A stretch of 61,628 nt of DNA from Caballeronia glathei (GTDB lineage: Bacteria > Pseudomonadota > Gammaproteobacteria > Burkholderiales > Burkholderiaceae), in assembly GCF_000698595.1 (NCBI RefSeq), contig NZ_JFHC01000053.1:1-61628 (forward strand), in the 5' to 3' direction. The notes below the pieces were generated by a model. That model was not told where the DNA came from and searched no databases. It saw only the letters and a program-made list of their open reading frames with translations. The position numbers were made by a program, and so were the translations under genes. Shown in pieces: positions 1 to 8,383 of the stretch. Numbering within the stretch: position 1 is the stretch's first letter; each line of letters begins with the position of its first letter.

Positions 1-1075
1 CCGCGCCCGCTCCGCCGTTGCCGCCGCTGCCATGCCCCCCACCGCCGTGGCCACCACCGCCCGCTCCACCATGACCGCCGCCGTGGCCGCCGCTGCCATC
101 GCCGCCACCGTGACCGCCGCTGCCCGGGCCGGCACCGCCGCCCCCGCCATGCCCTACGCCACCGCCATGTCCCGAACCCCCGCCGTGGCCTTCACCGCCG
201 CCGTGACCTGAGCCGCCCCCGTGACCCTGTCCTCCATGGCCGTCGCCGCCATGACCTGACCCACCATGACCTTCACCCCCACCATGACCCGAGCCGCCAT
301 GTCCTTCGCCACCGCCATGACCTGGTGCTCCTCCGTGGCCGTCGCCACCATGATGTCCATGACCGTCGCCGTCGCCATGACCGTGGCCATGCCCATGCCC
401 ATGACCATGACCACCGCCGGTGTCGCCACCGTCTCCGCCTCCGGACCCACCGTCTCCGCCTCCGGACCCGCCGTCTCCGCCCCCGGGCCCGGTGCCTCCT
501 CCGCCGGAGTTGCTACCCGGTGAGCCCCCACCGGGGGAACCGCCACCCGGCGAGCCCCCGCCAGGGGACCCGCCACCCGACGATCCACCGCCCGACGCTC
601 CATCTCCCGACGAGCCATGCCCCGCCGACCCGTCACCCGATGCCCCCGCCGCTCCGGTTCCACCACCCGTTGTTCCCCCGCCACCGCCACTGCCACCACT
701 ACCCGTTCCCGCGGTACCGCCCGACGGGCCGGCTCCGCCACCGCCGACGATCAGGATAGGTACAGTGCTGCTCGTCTTGCCATCGGTCGAATCGCCTCCG
801 GACGCACTACCGGCCCCGCCATCGCCTGATGCAGCGAGAAGCTGAACAGAGGTTCGCCTATACGTTTCGCCTTGCGCATCCGCGACATCGTTCGATGCGA
901 CTACGCTCTGAACGCGCGAGCAGTCATCGGAGTTCGGGTAACACGGCGCCACCACGGCCGCGCTCGGCTGCAACGGCGCAGTCTGCGCAATTGACAGTGC
1001 CGGGACAACACCAGCGAGAACCAAGCAGCTTATTTTGAGGCCGACCTTCAGTCCTCGTTTGTATGCGGTACCCAT
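1..1075 (-). CDS. Secreted Gly/His-rich low-complexity protein (3' end outside window)
   Basis: The minus strand stays open from an ATG at 1075 to the window edge (358 codons, no stop). The first 31 residues look like a Sec signal peptide: MGTAYKRGLK basic start, hydrophobic core, cleavage likely after LSIA. A short Cys-containing segment follows (PCYPNSDDC), then an almost pure Gly/Ser/Pro region with four SPGGG units and three GDGGSGG-like units, then a long His-Gly/Asp-Gly tract (HGHGHGHG and GHGGGEGHGG-like units) up to the edge. A GGAG ribosome-binding site lies 7 nt upstream. Codon use stays regular through the repeats, which argues for a real gene. The His tract suggests metal binding or a cell-surface role by analogy only. 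No family is recognised. Confidence 0.72.
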   Translation of the reverse strand, partial: MGTAYKRGLKVGLKISCLVLAGVVPALSIAQTAPLQPSAAVVAPCYPNSDDCSRVQSVVASNDVADAQGETYRRTSVQLLAASGDGGAGSASGGDSTDGKTSSTVPILIVGGGGAGPSGGTAGTGSGGSGGGGGTTGGGTGAAGASGDGSAGHGSSGDGASGGGSSGGGSPGGGSPGGGSPGGGSPGSNSGGGGTGPGGGDGGSGGGDGGSGGGDGGDTGGGHGHGHGHGHGHGDGDGHGHHGGDGHGGAPGHGGGEGHGGSGHGGGEGHGGSGHGGDGHGGQGHGGGSGHGGGEGHGGGSGHGGGVGHGGGGGAGPGSGGHGGGDGSGGHGGGHGGAGGGGHGGGGHGSGGNGGAGA

Positions 1076-1706
1076 AGTCACTCCAGTTGGAACGTGTGGT
1101 GATTACGTCTTCCTCTCTATCCAAAAAGGAACACGGCCTTTGACACCAGAATGACCATCCACACCACAGACTTCTGTGGCATGCACCACGGAGGACGCGC
1201 GCAATGCCGGCCGCGAGCGTGCAGTCGCCCACGGAAAACGTTTGCATTACCAAATATTCGAGCGCATGTTTCTCGATATCTGAACATTCACAGTTTGGAT
1301 ACCGAACTACCTTACAGAATGATTTCAAATATAACAGTGTCCCCTCGCTCGTTTCGGATGCAATCGATTGGTTTGCTCGAGCATCGCCAGACACACACGT
1401 TTCCCGATGAACACAGTAGAGAGCGAATCCCAACAGACACCCATCGTCGCTATGCGATATCACTTAAATCAGCAACCCGAACTAACATTCAGCAAGATCA
1501 CCTGACACTCGCTTGACACATCCAAGGGATGCATGACCACGGCGTCCGTTCATGCTCGTGCCGCACGCTGGTTCGCGGCGTCGCCATCATCGGTTCGTCA
1601 CGGGATCCACACACGCAAGCCGCATCCGAAATATCATGCGGGTATCGAGCCAGCGGCCGGCTCACGCCTCATCGATTACACACGCACAAGGACAAGAGGT
1701 ACAAGA
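1076..1706. other. Intergenic region, AT-richer than surroundings
   Basis: This 630-bp gap separates the Gly/His-rich gene from the small plus-strand gene. It is visibly richer in A/T than the flanks, especially around 1240-1360, and should hold the promoter of the minus-strand gene. I found no convincing coding frame, RNA gene or clear promoter hexamers. Confidence 0.4.
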
Positions 1707-1982
1707 ATGAGCACGAGAATCTCTTGGGTATCGACGGTCACGTTTCTTTCCGAAGGCATTGCCCGTCACGTCGCCAAACATGGCACGCGGCCGCTGCGCA
1801 TGGAAATCTCTCCGGAAACGAGAGCCGACGTCCTGCGCGAATCCGGCTCGACGCGCATCAGTGTTTCCGGCGTGCATGCAGACGGCGGTCCCAGGGAGAC
1901 ATTCGACGGCGTCCCGCTGAAAATCGTCGCTGGTTCAGTGCCCAAACTGATATGCCAGACGGGACTCGTCGAGATCATTTAG
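1707..1982 (+). CDS. Small hypothetical protein (91 aa)
   Basis: The ATG at 1707 is preceded by AAGAGGT at 1694-1700, a good ribosome-binding site with 6-nt spacing, so I prefer it to the upstream in-frame start at 1533. The product starts MSTRISWVSTVTFLSEGIAR and contains a beta-strand-like half (RISVSGVHADGG, then GVPLKIVAGSV). There is no signal peptide, membrane segment or Cys motif. The gene stands alone, upstream of and convergent with the glycosyltransferase gene. No family is recognised and no function is proposed. Confidence 0.5.
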   Translation: MSTRISWVSTVTFLSEGIARHVAKHGTRPLRMEISPETRADVLRESGSTRISVSGVHADGGPRETFDGVPLKIVAGSVPKLICQTGLVEII

Positions 1983-2157
1983 CTTCAAATGACTTTGTCT
2001 TTTACCGCGCAATTCAATTCGCCCGCATTAAAACGACGTCGAGCATTCGATTGATATTCATTCGACGCCTTGCCACGATAACCGCGCGAATTTCGACCGT
2101 ATGCGCGCAAGCGCACGAGCCCGATTCGCACGCCATTCACTCCACGAAATAAAACGC

Positions 2158-3309
2158 CTAGGGAAACGTCGGCATCAGCTCCCGATATACGGCCAGCGTC
2201 TTGTCGATAACGATGCGCTCGTCGAATTGCTTCAGCGCCTTGTCCCGTGCTGCGAGTCCCAGCTTTCTCGCGAGCGCGCGATCATCGTCCAGAAGCCTGA
2301 TCGCACCCGCCAGCGCCTCGCTGTCGCGCACGGGAATGGAGATGCCGTCGACTCCGGTCCTGCTCACCACTTCGCGGCATCCCGGAGCGTCCGTCGTTAT
2401 CAGCGCGATGCCGCATGCCGCGGCCTCGATGAGCGCCTTGGGCAACCCTTCTCGATAACTCGGCAATACCATCACGTCCACTTCCGACAGCAACTGGGGC
2501 ATGTCGCCCACATGCCCCAGCCACTCGACCAGCCCCTCGCCGACCCATCCCTCCACCAGCTCGCGCCTGACGGCAGCGGGGTTTCCCGCATCGGGCAGGC
2601 CGGCAAGCAGGAACCGCACGTTGCGCGATTCCCGCTTGAGCATGCGGGCCGCGTCGACGTATTCGGCGATGCCCTTGTCCCATAGCAGCCGCGCGGCAAG
2701 CAACACGCAGAGCGGCTCCGGTGCACCGACGTGCTCGACCGCACGGACCGTAAAGCGTGCGAGATCGACGCCCGAGCCTCTGATGAGCCGAATCGATTGC
2801 CGATCGACGATGTCGGCCGACTCGAACAGCTCGACATCGTCGGGGTTCTGCAAAATCAGCGCACTGCCTTGCCCGCTCAGCGCAGCGCGCATCATGCGGC
2901 GCACGAGCGGCTTGAGCATGCGCGCCTTCATGTCCCGGCTCGTGAACACATACCCCATGCCCGCGACCGCCCCGATGCGCACCGGCACGCGCGAGAACCT
3001 GCCCGCAAGCGATCCGTACACCGCGCACTTGATCGTGAACCCGTGCACGATCTGCGGACTTTCGCGATCGAAGAAGCGCGTCAGCCACATGATCAGCGAC
3101 AGCTCGCGCAACGGATTCAGGCTGCGCCGGTTCATCGGCACCGCAAGCCAGCGAAAGCCCAGTTCGCGAAGCCTGGGACCATATTCCCCATCCGGGGACA
3201 ACAGGATGACTTCGAAGCCATATTCGCGCAGCTTGCATGCGAGGGAGAGGCGAAAGTTGTAGAGATACCAGTCGGTGTTGGCGAACAGCACCACCTTGGG
3301 ACTCTTCAC
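2158..3309 (-). CDS. Glycosyltransferase, GT4 family
   Basis: The 383-residue product has the two Rossmann halves of GT-B enzymes. The N-terminal acceptor domain starts PKVVLFANTDWYLYNFRLSLA. The C-terminal nucleotide-sugar domain carries VLLAARLLWDKGI and the E-x7-E motif in EGLPKALIEAAACG, followed by TTDAPGCREVV. This is typical of GT4 retaining transferases of surface polysaccharide assembly (RfaB/WcaL-like). It probably adds a sugar to a lipid-linked intermediate on the cytoplasmic face; the sugar cannot be told from sequence. The start is GTG with GGGAG 6 nt upstream. It is divergent from the WecA-like gene, which would make the lipid-linked primer such a transferase needs. Confidence 0.88.
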   Translation of the reverse strand: MKSPKVVLFANTDWYLYNFRLSLACKLREYGFEVILLSPDGEYGPRLRELGFRWLAVPMNRRSLNPLRELSLIMWLTRFFDRESPQIVHGFTIKCAVYGSLAGRFSRVPVRIGAVAGMGYVFTSRDMKARMLKPLVRRMMRAALSGQGSALILQNPDDVELFESADIVDRQSIRLIRGSGVDLARFTVRAVEHVGAPEPLCVLLAARLLWDKGIAEYVDAARMLKRESRNVRFLLAGLPDAGNPAAVRRELVEGWVGEGLVEWLGHVGDMPQLLSEVDVMVLPSYREGLPKALIEAAACGIALITTDAPGCREVVSRTGVDGISIPVRDSEALAGAIRLLDDDRALARKLGLAARDKALKQFDERIVIDKTLAVYRELMPTFP

Positions 3310-3805
3310 GTGAACTCCCGGATCCGGTTGCGCGCGTTGACCAGGACTCGCCCGAGCATCCTCTTCATTCGCAATCGCTCATGCCGTGCGCGAACGAACG
3401 CAATGACACATGAAACCTGAAGCCTGTTTGCTCATTCCATTGGAAAAGAAGTAATCGTCATTTCATATTCACTGCGCTTGACGCTCAATCGAGCGGCCGA
3501 TGATATCGCCGGCTCGCCGCGCAATACGCGCAAGACTTACCCTGACTTGTCATTCAATTGAATGGGCGACAGGCAATTCCGTCGCTTTCGTTGAGGGACT
3601 CGCACACGTTAGCGAGAAGCGCGTCTCGGCAAATACGCTGATTTGTCGGTCAATAAAATCATCCTCGCAATGTTGTGTACGGAATGCCATAGAGACAACA
3701 CGCTTAATGCGAGACGGTGCGTATTCATTAATCGTGTCCTCCGGCTTTCACTCGAGCGACAAGACACACAAGAAAGTTCTCCGTAAATTTTGGAGTGGCA
3801 GAGAG
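3310..3805. promoter_or_regulatory. Divergent promoter region between glycosyltransferase and WecA-like genes
   Basis: This 496-bp region is markedly AT-richer than the adjacent genes. It contains a perfect 14-bp palindrome CATTCAATTGAATG at 3551-3564 and an odd palindrome TTCCA-T-TGGAA near 3435. Both could be regulator sites. No clear -35/-10 pair could be assigned by eye, and the in-frame extension of the WecA-like ORF across it (from 3500) lacks the family's features. Confidence 0.4.
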
Positions 3806-4942
3806 ATGCTCAATCTTGCGCTTGGCTTCGTAGTTTCGTTTCTGGTCATATTCTTCATCGTGCGCAGTTCGGGCTTGCATGGGGCGCTCTCCATGGACCA
3901 CGACCTGCGCGGCATCCAGAAGAACCACGCGTATGCGGTGCCACGCATCGGGGGCGTCGGGATCGCCTGCGCGGCGGCCGTGACGATCGCCGCGCAGCCA
4001 TTATGGGCAATCAATCCCGGCATGAATCATCTGCTGCTCCTGTTGTGCGCCGTGCCCGCGTTCGGGGGCGGCGTGATCGAGGACATGACCAAGCGCGTGA
4101 GCGCGCGCACGCGGCTTCTGTGCGCGCTCGCATCCGCACTCGCGGCATGCCTGGTGCTGCATGCGACGCTCACGCGCGTGGACCTCCCGCTCGTCGACGA
4201 CTGGCTGCGCATCATGCCGATCGGCATCGCCTTCACGATGCTCGGTGTGGCCGGTCTCACGAACGCGGTAAACATCATCGACGGCTTCAACGGACTCGCC
4301 TCGGTCATCACCATGCTGATCTTCGCATCGATCGGCTACGTTGCGCACAGCGTGAACGACTGGTTCGTCATGAGCATGGCGCTGATGATGCTGGGCGCGA
4401 TCGGCGGCTTCGTGCTGTGGAATTTCCCGGCGCCCTCCATCTTCCTCGGCGACGGCGGCGCGTACTTCATCGGCTTCATCATGGCGGAGCTGCTGGTCCT
4501 CCTGATCCTGCGCAATCCCGGCGTTTCCGCATGGTATGCGATGGCCGTCGCGATCTATCCGATCTTCGAGACGCTCTTCTCCATCTATCGCCGCCGCATC
4601 GTGCGCGGCAAGCCCGCGGGCGAACCGGACGGACTTCATCTTCATACGCTCGTGTACCGCCGCATCGTGCGCAAGGGTCTCGATGCGGGCAACCTGCGTC
4701 AGCGCACGCGGCGCAACTCGCGCACCTCGGTCTACCTGTGGGTGCTGAGCCTCGTGAGCATCGTGCCGGCAACGTTCTGCTGGGACTCGCCCATCGCGCT
4801 CGCCGCGGCAACGCTCGCCTTCGTCGCGGCCTACGTGATGCTCTATGTGGCGATCGTGCGTCTTAAGACACCGCGCTGGCTGATGTTCCCGACGCACGAC
4901 CCCGTGCTCGCGCCGCCAAGCGGCGAGCAGCCGCGCAACTGA
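3806..4942 (+). CDS. Undecaprenyl-phosphate sugar-1-phosphate transferase, WecA/MraY family
   Basis: This 378-residue polytopic membrane enzyme should transfer a sugar-1-phosphate (GlcNAc or similar) from a UDP-sugar to undecaprenyl phosphate, the priming step of surface-glycan synthesis. Family motifs appear in order: HAYAVPRIGGVGI near the N-terminus, the acidic GGVIEDMTKRVSARTRLL loop (ED where many relatives have DD), NAVNIIDGFNGLA, FLGDGGAYFIGF, and the cytoplasmic HxH element PDGLHLHTLVYRR. I chose the ATG at 3806 because the first membrane helix (LNLALGFVVSFLVIFFIV) follows at once and GGAG lies at 3792. The ORF extends to 3500 but the extra N-terminus is not family-like. It is followed by a strong terminator. 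Confidence 0.88.
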   Translation: MLNLALGFVVSFLVIFFIVRSSGLHGALSMDHDLRGIQKNHAYAVPRIGGVGIACAAAVTIAAQPLWAINPGMNHLLLLLCAVPAFGGGVIEDMTKRVSARTRLLCALASALAACLVLHATLTRVDLPLVDDWLRIMPIGIAFTMLGVAGLTNAVNIIDGFNGLASVITMLIFASIGYVAHSVNDWFVMSMALMMLGAIGGFVLWNFPAPSIFLGDGGAYFIGFIMAELLVLLILRNPGVSAWYAMAVAIYPIFETLFSIYRRRIVRGKPAGEPDGLHLHTLVYRRIVRKGLDAGNLRQRTRRNSRTSVYLWVLSLVSIVPATFCWDSPIALAAATLAFVAAYVMLYVAIVRLKTPRWLMFPTHDPVLAPPSGEQPRN

Positions 4943-5004
4943 CCGATGCGCAGGGCGGGGCCCCGGCCCCGCCCGCTGTCCTTTCGCGTTTCGTCACTCA
5001 CACA

Positions 5005-5034
5005 CGCGCCGCCGCGCGAAGGCGGCGCGTTTTT
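5005..5034 (+). terminator. Rho-independent terminator after the WecA-like gene
   Basis: A perfect 9-bp stem (CGCGCCGCC with GGCGGCGCG), a 7-nt loop and five T residues at 5030-5034. A second GC hairpin without T-tract (GGGCGGGG with CCCCGCCC) lies just upstream at 4953-4974. Confidence 0.85.
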
Positions 5035-5567
5035 GTCGTTCGAAGCGCGGGCCGGGACTACCCGCTCAACCGCCAATGCTCCCTGCAACGAATGCCTCGC
5101 GTCGTCCGCAAATTCATGGCTTTGCGAAAGCAAACGCTTGCGCGCGCTCGACGGTTCCGCCGGTGTCCGCGTCCGCCCCGGCAGTGTGCGCGGACGAACG
5201 ATAAGTAGACGAATTCCCCCCGCGTCATATTGTGAAATATGGTCACGACACGATAGGCTTGTATTACCGAGCCGATGAAGCAAGTCGTAAAAAAGTCCCG
5301 CTCCGGCGCATGCGTCTTTCACGCGACCGGACAACGCGACACCGAGAGACGACACGGGCAATCGGCTGCCGAACATGACACGTCAGTTCACAGAGGAGGC
5401 ATACGAGTCATTCATCACACGCGAGCGGACACGCACCTGCGGTGCGCACCGTCCGCCGCACGGGGGAAGCTAGACACTGCCGCGCCACTATTCAATCGAA
5501 CGCAGCAGGCCGCTCGGGGTGGGCGGCGAATATGCCGGCGCGCAGCTTGAAACCACGAGAAGAACAA
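5035..5567. promoter_or_regulatory. Upstream region of the FadR-type regulator gene
   Basis: This 530-bp stretch has no convincing gene. It contains a CATATT-GTGA-AATATG inverted repeat at 5226-5241, a plausible regulator site, in a locally AT-rich block (5195-5300) where the promoter of the following regulator gene is most likely. Confidence 0.35.
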
Positions 5568-6266
5568 ATGAACCATGGATACGAAGCATCGCTCGTCAAG
5601 CGAGTGGTTAATCAGCTGGTGACCGGCATCGTCAATGGAGACTACGAAGGCAACGTGCTCCCTCCGCAAGTCATCCTGTCGAAGAAGCACGGTGTCAGCC
5701 GCACCATCATGCGCGAAGCGCTGAGCATCCTGATCTCGCGGCGCATGCTCGATGTCAGGCCGAAAACGGGCACGCGCATCAAGCCGGCCAAGGACTGGCT
5801 CATCATCGATCACGAAGTCGCCGAGTGGCGATTGCGCGCAACGCCCGATCCGGAATATCTGCGCGGGCTGATCGAGTTCCGCACGCTCGTCGATCCGCGC
5901 GCCGCCTCGCTGGCCGCGACGCGCGCGAACCGCAACCAGCGCATCGCGATCGCCGCCGCCTATCAGAACCTCGTGCACGCGGGCCCCGCAGCGGCGGTAC
6001 AGCATACGGCCGAAGACGCGCTGCAAGGCGCGATCGTCGATGCGAGCGGCGACGAACTGCTACGGCAGATGAGCAGCGTCATCCGCATGGGCCTCAAGGC
6101 CATGCGGCCGATCGCGCGCATGCACACGCTTGCGCATGACTCGGGCCTCGTGCACTACGGCAGGGTCGTGCGCGCAATCGAAGGCGGCGACGCCGACGGT
6201 GCGAGGGCCGCGATGAACCTGCTCCTCAGCCAGAACGCCGAACAACTTCTCGGCGAAGCCGTCTGA
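5568..6266 (+). CDS. GntR-family regulator, FadR/FCD subfamily
   Basis: The 232-residue protein has an N-terminal winged helix-turn-helix (about residues 8-70; LPPQVILSKKHGVSRTIMREALSIL, then RPKTGTRI at the wing) and a C-terminal all-helical FCD ligand-binding domain. The linker KDWLIIDHEVAEWRL resembles the W-x-LD-x-V-x-W stretch of sugar-acid regulators such as DgoR, so the effector may be a sugar acid or related metabolite; this is inference. The ATG at 5568 is chosen with GAGAAG a few bases upstream; an in-frame ATG at 5532 would add 12 residues. It lies between glycan genes, ahead of glmS, but with its own upstream region. Confidence 0.85.
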   Translation: MNHGYEASLVKRVVNQLVTGIVNGDYEGNVLPPQVILSKKHGVSRTIMREALSILISRRMLDVRPKTGTRIKPAKDWLIIDHEVAEWRLRATPDPEYLRGLIEFRTLVDPRAASLAATRANRNQRIAIAAAYQNLVHAGPAAAVQHTAEDALQGAIVDASGDELLRQMSSVIRMGLKAMRPIARMHTLAHDSGLVHYGRVVRAIEGGDADGARAAMNLLLSQNAEQLLGEAV

Positions 6267-6273
6267 AACCGGG

Positions 6274-6292
6274 TGCCCGACGCCGTCGGGTA
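6274..6292 (+). terminator. Hairpin after the regulator gene
   Basis: A CCCGAC-GCC-GTCGGG stem (6276-6290), extended by wobble pairs, starts 9 nt after the stop codon. There is no T-tract, so it is only a weak terminator candidate. Confidence 0.35.
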
Positions 6293-6524
6293 CTCGTCAC
6301 GGCAACGCTGCCCCTCGCGGGGCATCGCCTCGCCGGTCCACCCTCTTCCATGATCGATGCGAACCCGCTCTGCCTTTCCCGGGAGCGCGCGGGGGGGCAT
6401 GAAAGATTCGAAAAGTATGCGCAAAGCAACTGACGCGCCGCATGCCGCGCGTCAAGCTTGAACGACACGCGATCCGGCCATGCCGCTTCGCTAACCAGAA
6501 CCAGAACACCGTCGGGGGACGAAC

Positions 6525-8342
6525 ATGTGTGGAATCGTGGCAGGAGTCGCAGAACGCAACATCGTGCCGGTATTGCTCGATGGCCTGCGCCGGCTCGAAT
6601 ACCGGGGCTATGACTCGTGCGGCGTCGCCGTGCTTCGCGACGGCGCGCCGCAACGCGTGCGCAGTCTCACGCGCGTGCGCTCGCTCGATCTCGAGGTGCG
6701 CGAGATGGGTCTCGAAGGCGGCACCGGCATCGCGCATACGCGATGGGCGACGCACGGCGCGCCCGCGACCCAGAACGCGCATCCGATCTTCTCGAAGAAC
6801 GAGATCGCGATCGTGCACAACGGCATCATCGAAAACTACGAGACGCTCAAGCGCACGCTCAGCGGCGCGGGCTACGAGTTCGTGAGCCAGACCGACACCG
6901 AAGTGATCGCGCATCTGATCCACAGCCACTACAGCGGCGATCTGGCGCAGGCCGTGCGCAGCGCCGTGAGCGAGCTGCGCGGCGCGTATGCGATCGCCGT
7001 GTTCTGCAAGTCCGAGCCGAACCGCGTGGTCGGCGCACGCCACGGCTCGCCGCTCGTTGTGGGCCTGAGCGGCGAAGAATCGTTCCTGGCCTCCGATCCG
7101 CTCGCGCTCTCGGATGTCACGGACCGCTTCATCTTCCTCGAAGACGGCGACATCGTCGATCTCTCGCGCGACGGCAATCGCATCATGAACCGCGCGGGCG
7201 AGCCGGTCGCGCGCGAGCCGCGCACGCTGCGCCATCCGCCGGCCGAAGCCGCGCTCGGGCCGTATCGCCATTTCATGCAGAAGGAGATCTTCGAGCAGCC
7301 GCTCGCCGTGGCGCAGACCTTCCCACGCAAGAGCGCGTTCGACGCGACACTCTTCGGCGCGACCGACCCGCACGCGTTCGCATCGATCGACCGCGTGCTG
7401 CTGCTCGGGTGCGGAACGAGCCACTATTCGGCGATGACCGCGAAGACGTGGTTCGAATCGATCGCGAAGATTCCCACCCAAGTGGAAATCTCGAGCGAAT
7501 ACCGCTATCGCGAAACGATCCCCGGCCGCAACACGCTCGTGGTTCCGGTGTCGCAATCGGGCGAGACGGCCGACACGCTCGGCGCCCTGCAGCACGCGCA
7601 GTCGCTCGGCCACGATCACACGCTCGCGATCTGCAACGTGGCGACGAGCGCGATGGTGCGCCAGTCGCGCTGGTCCTTCATCACGCAGGCGGGCGCCGAG
7701 ATCGGCGTGGCTTCGACCAAGGCGTTCACCACGCAGCTCGTCGCGCTCTTCCTGCTCGCGGTGACGCTCGGGCGCGCGCGCGGCCACGTCGATGCGCAAC
7801 AGGAAGCAACCTATCGCGCGCAGCTCGGCGGCCTCTCCACGGCGCTGCAAAGCGTGCTCGCGCGCGAGCCGCAGATCATCGCGTGGGCGCATGAACTCGC
7901 ACGCACCAACGACGCCATTTTCCTCGGCCGCGGCTCGCACTATCCGATCGCGCTCGAAGGCGCGCTCAAGCTCAAGGAGATTTCGTACATCCACGCTGAA
8001 GGCTATCCCGCTGGCGAGCTCAAGCACGGACCGCTCGCGCTCGTGACCGACGCAATGCCCGTCATCGTGACCGCGCCGAACGACGGCCTGCTCGAGAAGC
8101 TCAAGTCGAACATCCAGGAGGTGCGCGCGCGCAAGGGCCAGGTGTACGTGTTCGCCGACGCGGACGCAAACCTCGAAAGCGCCGAAGGGCTGCGCGTCAT
8201 CCAGATGCCGGAATACTACGGCCCGCTTTCGCCGATCCTGCATGTGCTGCCCTTGCAGCTGCTCGCGTATCACGCGGCGTGCACGCGAGGCACCGACGTC
8301 GACAAGCCGCGCAACCTCGCCAAGTCGGTGACGGTCGAATGA
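6525..8342 (+). CDS. glmS: Glutamine--fructose-6-phosphate aminotransferase (isomerizing)
   Basis: The 605-residue cytoplasmic enzyme makes glucosamine-6-phosphate from fructose-6-phosphate and glutamine. The N-terminal glutaminase starts MCGIVAG with the nucleophile Cys2 and carries LEYRGYDSCG, HTRWATHG and NGIIENYE. Two SIS sugar-isomerase domains follow (LLLGCGTSHYSAM; VPVSQSGETADTL; FLGRGSHYPIALEGALKLKEISYIHAEGYPAGELKHGPLAL), and the C-terminus is KPRNLAKSVTVE. Length and motifs are complete. A GGGGGAC ribosome-binding site precedes the ATG. Its place among glycan genes rather than beside glmU suggests a paralogue feeding amino-sugar supply for a surface polymer; that is inference. The next gene starts 41 bp downstream, so both may be co-transcribed. 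Confidence 0.93.
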   Translation: MCGIVAGVAERNIVPVLLDGLRRLEYRGYDSCGVAVLRDGAPQRVRSLTRVRSLDLEVREMGLEGGTGIAHTRWATHGAPATQNAHPIFSKNEIAIVHNGIIENYETLKRTLSGAGYEFVSQTDTEVIAHLIHSHYSGDLAQAVRSAVSELRGAYAIAVFCKSEPNRVVGARHGSPLVVGLSGEESFLASDPLALSDVTDRFIFLEDGDIVDLSRDGNRIMNRAGEPVAREPRTLRHPPAEAALGPYRHFMQKEIFEQPLAVAQTFPRKSAFDATLFGATDPHAFASIDRVLLLGCGTSHYSAMTAKTWFESIAKIPTQVEISSEYRYRETIPGRNTLVVPVSQSGETADTLGALQHAQSLGHDHTLAICNVATSAMVRQSRWSFITQAGAEIGVASTKAFTTQLVALFLLAVTLGRARGHVDAQQEATYRAQLGGLSTALQSVLAREPQIIAWAHELARTNDAIFLGRGSHYPIALEGALKLKEISYIHAEGYPAGELKHGPLALVTDAMPVIVTAPNDGLLEKLKSNIQEVRARKGQVYVFADADANLESAEGLRVIQMPEYYGPLSPILHVLPLQLLAYHAACTRGTDVDKPRNLAKSVTVE

Positions 8343-8383
8343 CGCTCGCATCGGCGCGCCGTGATCCACCGGAGCAATCAGCG

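Noticed and set aside
1..800. Regularly repeated units at the left edge resembling a CRISPR or satellite array
   Set aside because: Units are short, degenerate and keep one reading frame coding for Gly/His-rich protein; there are no spacers of constant length.
420..845. Pro-rich plus-strand ORF (SPPSPPPD repeats)
   Set aside because: It is the complement of the Gly-rich gene, which has a signal peptide, ribosome-binding site and longer open frame.
4953..4974. GC hairpin directly after the WecA-like gene as main terminator
   Set aside because: It lacks a T-tract; the hairpin at 5005-5034 with five T residues is the better terminator.
6297..8369. 690-residue open frame on the minus strand opposite glmS
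   Set aside because: It is a GC-driven antisense shadow: Arg/His/Glu-rich composition, no family motif, and glmS on the other strand is complete. The same applies to other long antisense frames, for example 12-14 kb, 19-21 kb, 57.9-60.5 kb and opposite lhr.
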